DNA of 49,669 bases from Acidobacteria bacterium RIFCSPLOWO2_02_FULL_65_29 (GTDB lineage Bacteria > Acidobacteriota > Vicinamibacteria > Vicinamibacterales > CAVVIG01): positions 1-49,669 of the forward strand of contig MEKT01000198.1 of NCBI GenBank assembly GCA_001767435.1, in the 5' to 3' direction. This document shows positions 47,340-49,669 of this stretch, in pieces (positions within the stretch are counted from its first letter, which is position 1; each line of letters begins with the position of its first letter). Made by a program: the position numbers and the translations under genes. Below the pieces are notes generated by a model. That model searched no databases. It saw only the letters and a program-made list of their open reading frames with translations, and had not been told where the DNA came from.

Positions 47340-49669
47340 ATGATCGTCGCCGGCTGTGGCATTCGAGCCACGGCGCTGACTGCACTCTTAGCGCTTTCTT
47401 CCGCGTCTCCCGCCATCGCCCAGCAATCCGGCGGCGATGCCAGCGGAGATCCGCAAGCGCCCATAGCGCCCGCCGTCGTCTCACGCGGCGAGAACGGCCG
47501 AATCGTGGTGCGCGCCGTTCGTGTCGCACCGGCGATTCGCGTGGACGGCCGCCTCGACGAAGCGGTCTATGGGGCGACGCCCTCCATCGGCGACTTCATC
47601 CAGACGCTCCCGAACGAAGGCGAGCCGGCAACGGAAAAGTCCGACGTCTGGGTGCTGTACGACGACAACTACATGTACGTCACGTGCCGCTGCTGGGACT
47701 CGGCGCCGCCTGAAGAGTGGTTCGCCAACGAGATGCGGCGGGACGGCAACCAGATGCGGGACAACGACACGTTTGGCGTGATGTTCGACACTTTTCACGA
47801 CCGCCGGAACGCGTTTGTCTTCTACACGAACCCGCTGGGCGCCCTGTCAGACCAGACCTACACCGACGAGGGCAACCCGAATCGCGACTGGAATCCGGTC
47901 TGGGACGTGCGCACGGGGCGCTTCGAGGGCGGGTGGACGGTGGAGATGGCGATTCCGTTCAAGACACTCCGGTATACGTCCGGCGTCGCGCAGACGTGGG
48001 GAGTTCAGTTCCGCCGGTCGATTCGGCGCAAGAACGAGTGGGCGCACCTCGCGCCGTTGCCGGCGTCCCTCGGCGGGTCCACGGCGTGGTTTCGCGTGTC
48101 TGGCGCCGCGACGCTGGTCGGCCTCGACCTTCCGACCGCGAACAAGAATGTCGAGCTCAAGCCGTACGGTATCTCGCGGTTCACGACCGACCGGTTGAGG
48201 GCCTCGCCCGACGATTTCGAGGGCGACTTCGGCGTCGACGCGAAGTACGGCATCACGGCGAATCTCACGGCGGACGTCACCTACAACACCGACTTTGCGC
48301 AGGTCGAAGTCGACGAGCAGCAGGTGAACCTCACCAGGTTCGCGCTGAGCTTTCCCGAAAAGCGAGACTTCTTTCTCGAGGGCCGCGGCATTTTCGACTT
48401 CGGCCGCGGCGGCAACGTGTCGGGCGGCGGCACGAACATCCCGGGCGGGGGCGGGGGAGGCGGCGAGGGCGGTGCTGGCGGTATTACGCCTCAGCTGTTC
48501 TACAGCCGACGGATCGGTCTCAATCGCAACCGCGTGATTCCCATCGACGTCGGCGGACGCGTCACGGGCAAAGTGGGCAATACCAGCCTGGGCCTACTGA
48601 ACATTCAGACCGGCGACCACCCGGGGGACGATCAGGTGCCCGCGACGCCCACCACGAACTTCACGGTGGCTCGGGTGAAGCGCGATATCCTGCGTCGCAG
48701 CAGCATCGGTGCGCTCGTCACGAACCGGTCGAGCTCGGTCGCTGGCGACGGATCCAACCAGGCCGTCGGCGTCGACGGAGCGTTTTCGTTCTTTCAGAAC
48801 GTCGCGATGGGCGGTTACTACGCCCGATCGAAGACGCCGGACCTGGACAGGGACGCCGACAGCTATCAAGGCCGGTTCAACTACGCCGCCGATCGATACG
48901 GCGCGCGGGTCGAGTATCTGAAGGTGGGGGACCACTTCAATCCCGAAGTCGGCCTCGTCCGCCGCGACGATTTCAAGCGCTCCTTCGGGTCCGCCAGATT
49001 CAGCCCGAGACCGCGCGGGATCAGAGCCGTGCGCCGGTTCCTGTGGGAGGGCAGCTTCGAGAATTTCGAGAACGGAGCGGGGCTGACCGAGACGCGCGTC
49101 TGGACAGGCCGGTTCAACACGGAGTTCGAGACGAGTGACCAGTTCAACGCGGAGGTGAACAACAATCGCGAGCAGCTGGTGCAGCCCTTTGAAGTGGTCA
49201 GCGGCGTCGTCATTCCGGTCGGCGACTACCATTTCCGCGACGGCCAGGTGAGTTACTACTTCGGCCCGCAGCGGCGGATGTCCGGGAACGTCTCGCTCCA
49301 GTTCGGTCAGTTCTACGACGGCACGATCACGACGGTTGGTCTGTCGGGATCTCGCGTGTCGCTTCGGAGCCAGTGGTCGCTCGAACCGAGTCTGTCGATC
49401 AACCGCGTGAAGCTCCCGCACGGCGACTTCACGACACGGCTCTTGCGCCTGCGGACCGACTACGGGTTCTCGCCGCGGATGTTCACGGGCGCCCTGCTGC
49501 AATACAACTCGACCGACAACACGTTCAGCAGCAACCTGCGTTTTCGCTGGGAGTACCATCCCGGCAGCGAGTTGTTCGTTGTCTACACCGATGAACGCGA
49601 CACGAGCCTCGCCGGCTTCCCCGGCCTCAGGAATCGCGCGTTTGTGGTGAAGGTGAACAGGCTGTGGCA
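47340..49669 (+). CDS. DUF5916 outer-membrane protein with CBM9-like N-domain (3' partial)
   Basis: The ATG at 47340 opens a frame that continues to the end of the window (776 codons). A signal peptide covers about 1-27 (ending SPAIAQ). Residues 60-220 are a carbohydrate-binding-module-9-like domain (IRVDGRLDEAVYG ... WTVEMAIPFKTLRY). The rest is the DUF5916 beta-barrel region (DVTYNTDFAQVEVDEQQVNL, FPEKRDFFLEG), with a Gly-rich loop (GGGGGGGEGGAGG, about 375). The final visible residues RAFVVKVNRLW are the usual barrel end of this family, so only a few residues are missing. It is probably a surface binding or transport barrel; no enzyme activity is assigned. The 225 nt before it hold no clear gene. 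Confidence 0.9.
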   Translation, partial: MIVAGCGIRATALTALLALSSASPAIAQQSGGDASGDPQAPIAPAVVSRGENGRIVVRAVRVAPAIRVDGRLDEAVYGATPSIGDFIQTLPNEGEPATEKSDVWVLYDDNYMYVTCRCWDSAPPEEWFANEMRRDGNQMRDNDTFGVMFDTFHDRRNAFVFYTNPLGALSDQTYTDEGNPNRDWNPVWDVRTGRFEGGWTVEMAIPFKTLRYTSGVAQTWGVQFRRSIRRKNEWAHLAPLPASLGGSTAWFRVSGAATLVGLDLPTANKNVELKPYGISRFTTDRLRASPDDFEGDFGVDAKYGITANLTADVTYNTDFAQVEVDEQQVNLTRFALSFPEKRDFFLEGRGIFDFGRGGNVSGGGTNIPGGGGGGGEGGAGGITPQLFYSRRIGLNRNRVIPIDVGGRVTGKVGNTSLGLLNIQTGDHPGDDQVPATPTTNFTVARVKRDILRRSSIGALVTNRSSSVAGDGSNQAVGVDGAFSFFQNVAMGGYYARSKTPDLDRDADSYQGRFNYAADRYGARVEYLKVGDHFNPEVGLVRRDDFKRSFGSARFSPRPRGIRAVRRFLWEGSFENFENGAGLTETRVWTGRFNTEFETSDQFNAEVNNNREQLVQPFEVVSGVVIPVGDYHFRDGQVSYYFGPQRRMSGNVSLQFGQFYDGTITTVGLSGSRVSLRSQWSLEPSLSINRVKLPHGDFTTRLLRLRTDYGFSPRMFTGALLQYNSTDNTFSSNLRFRWEYHPGSELFVVYTDERDTSLAGFPGLRNRAFVVKVNRLW

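Noticed and set aside
47111-47464. Minus-strand frame, and a coiled-coil-like stretch (RRLEQRVDELERLPEPVADL) in another frame at about 47195-47255
   Set aside because: The readable coiled-coil text ends in a stop and shifts frame; it may be a decayed small gene, but no family or intact start is visible and the region is only 225 nt.

Overview
The window is a GC-rich (by eye about 65% G+C), densely coded bacterial chromosome segment with no tRNA, rRNA, CRISPR, transposase or phage gene that I can see. The gene content points to Acidobacteriota, most likely a Vicinamibacteria-type soil lineage. The indicators are a long FtsX/MacB-type duplicated permease, a TonB-dependent receptor with a carboxypeptidase-like N-terminal domain, a DUF1592 plus DUF1552 pair, several quinoprotein beta-propellers, a DUF5916 outer-membrane protein, and the remnant of a Ser/Thr kinase with a TolB-like C-terminus. 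This is inferred from family distribution, not from a marker gene.

Layout. 1-3.6 kb: end of a LysR regulator, then (minus strand) an RRM protein, a stand-alone DnaA domain I protein and a sensor kinase. 3.7-9 kb: secreted M28 peptidase, P1-family peptidase, MFS exporter and a cyclase-family hydrolase. 9.2-20 kb: a co-directional block of TonB-dependent receptor, NIPSNAP, NTF2-like, ankyrin, DUF1592 cytochrome-like, DUF1552 and metallo-beta-lactamase-fold proteins, nearly all exported. 20-24.4 kb (minus): ABC permease and a PAS sensor kinase. 24.4-28.4 kb: an HlyD / ABC ATPase / ABC-2 permease / TetR (CecR-like) efflux operon, with a palindromic operator lying inside its promoter and overlapping a possible divergent kinase promoter. 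28.4-30.8 kb: an intact HtrA-like protease facing a LuxR regulator and an HtrA paralogue that has lost the whole catalytic triad. 31-36.5 kb: RluA pseudouridine synthase, a 47-residue zinc-ribbon protein, a pseudokinase-PEGA membrane protein, a second exported ankyrin protein and a cytochrome c. 36.8-37.9 kb: an MNT/HEPN toxin-antitoxin pair beside a gutted Ser/Thr kinase pseudogene. 37.9-49.7 kb: an AtoE-type transporter, quinoproteins and fragments of them, an MBL-fold enzyme, an NHL propeller, an alpha/beta hydrolase and a DUF5916 protein cut by the window end.

The most unusual signal is non-coding. About a dozen intergenic arrays are built of 7- or 8-bp units. The unit sequence differs between loci, but the period is conserved, and ten of twelve arrays begin within about 45 nt of (or inside) the stop codon of a gene. 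Two copies of a nested REP-like palindrome are also present, and several genes have a -10-like box 5-7 nt before the start codon, suggesting leaderless mRNAs.
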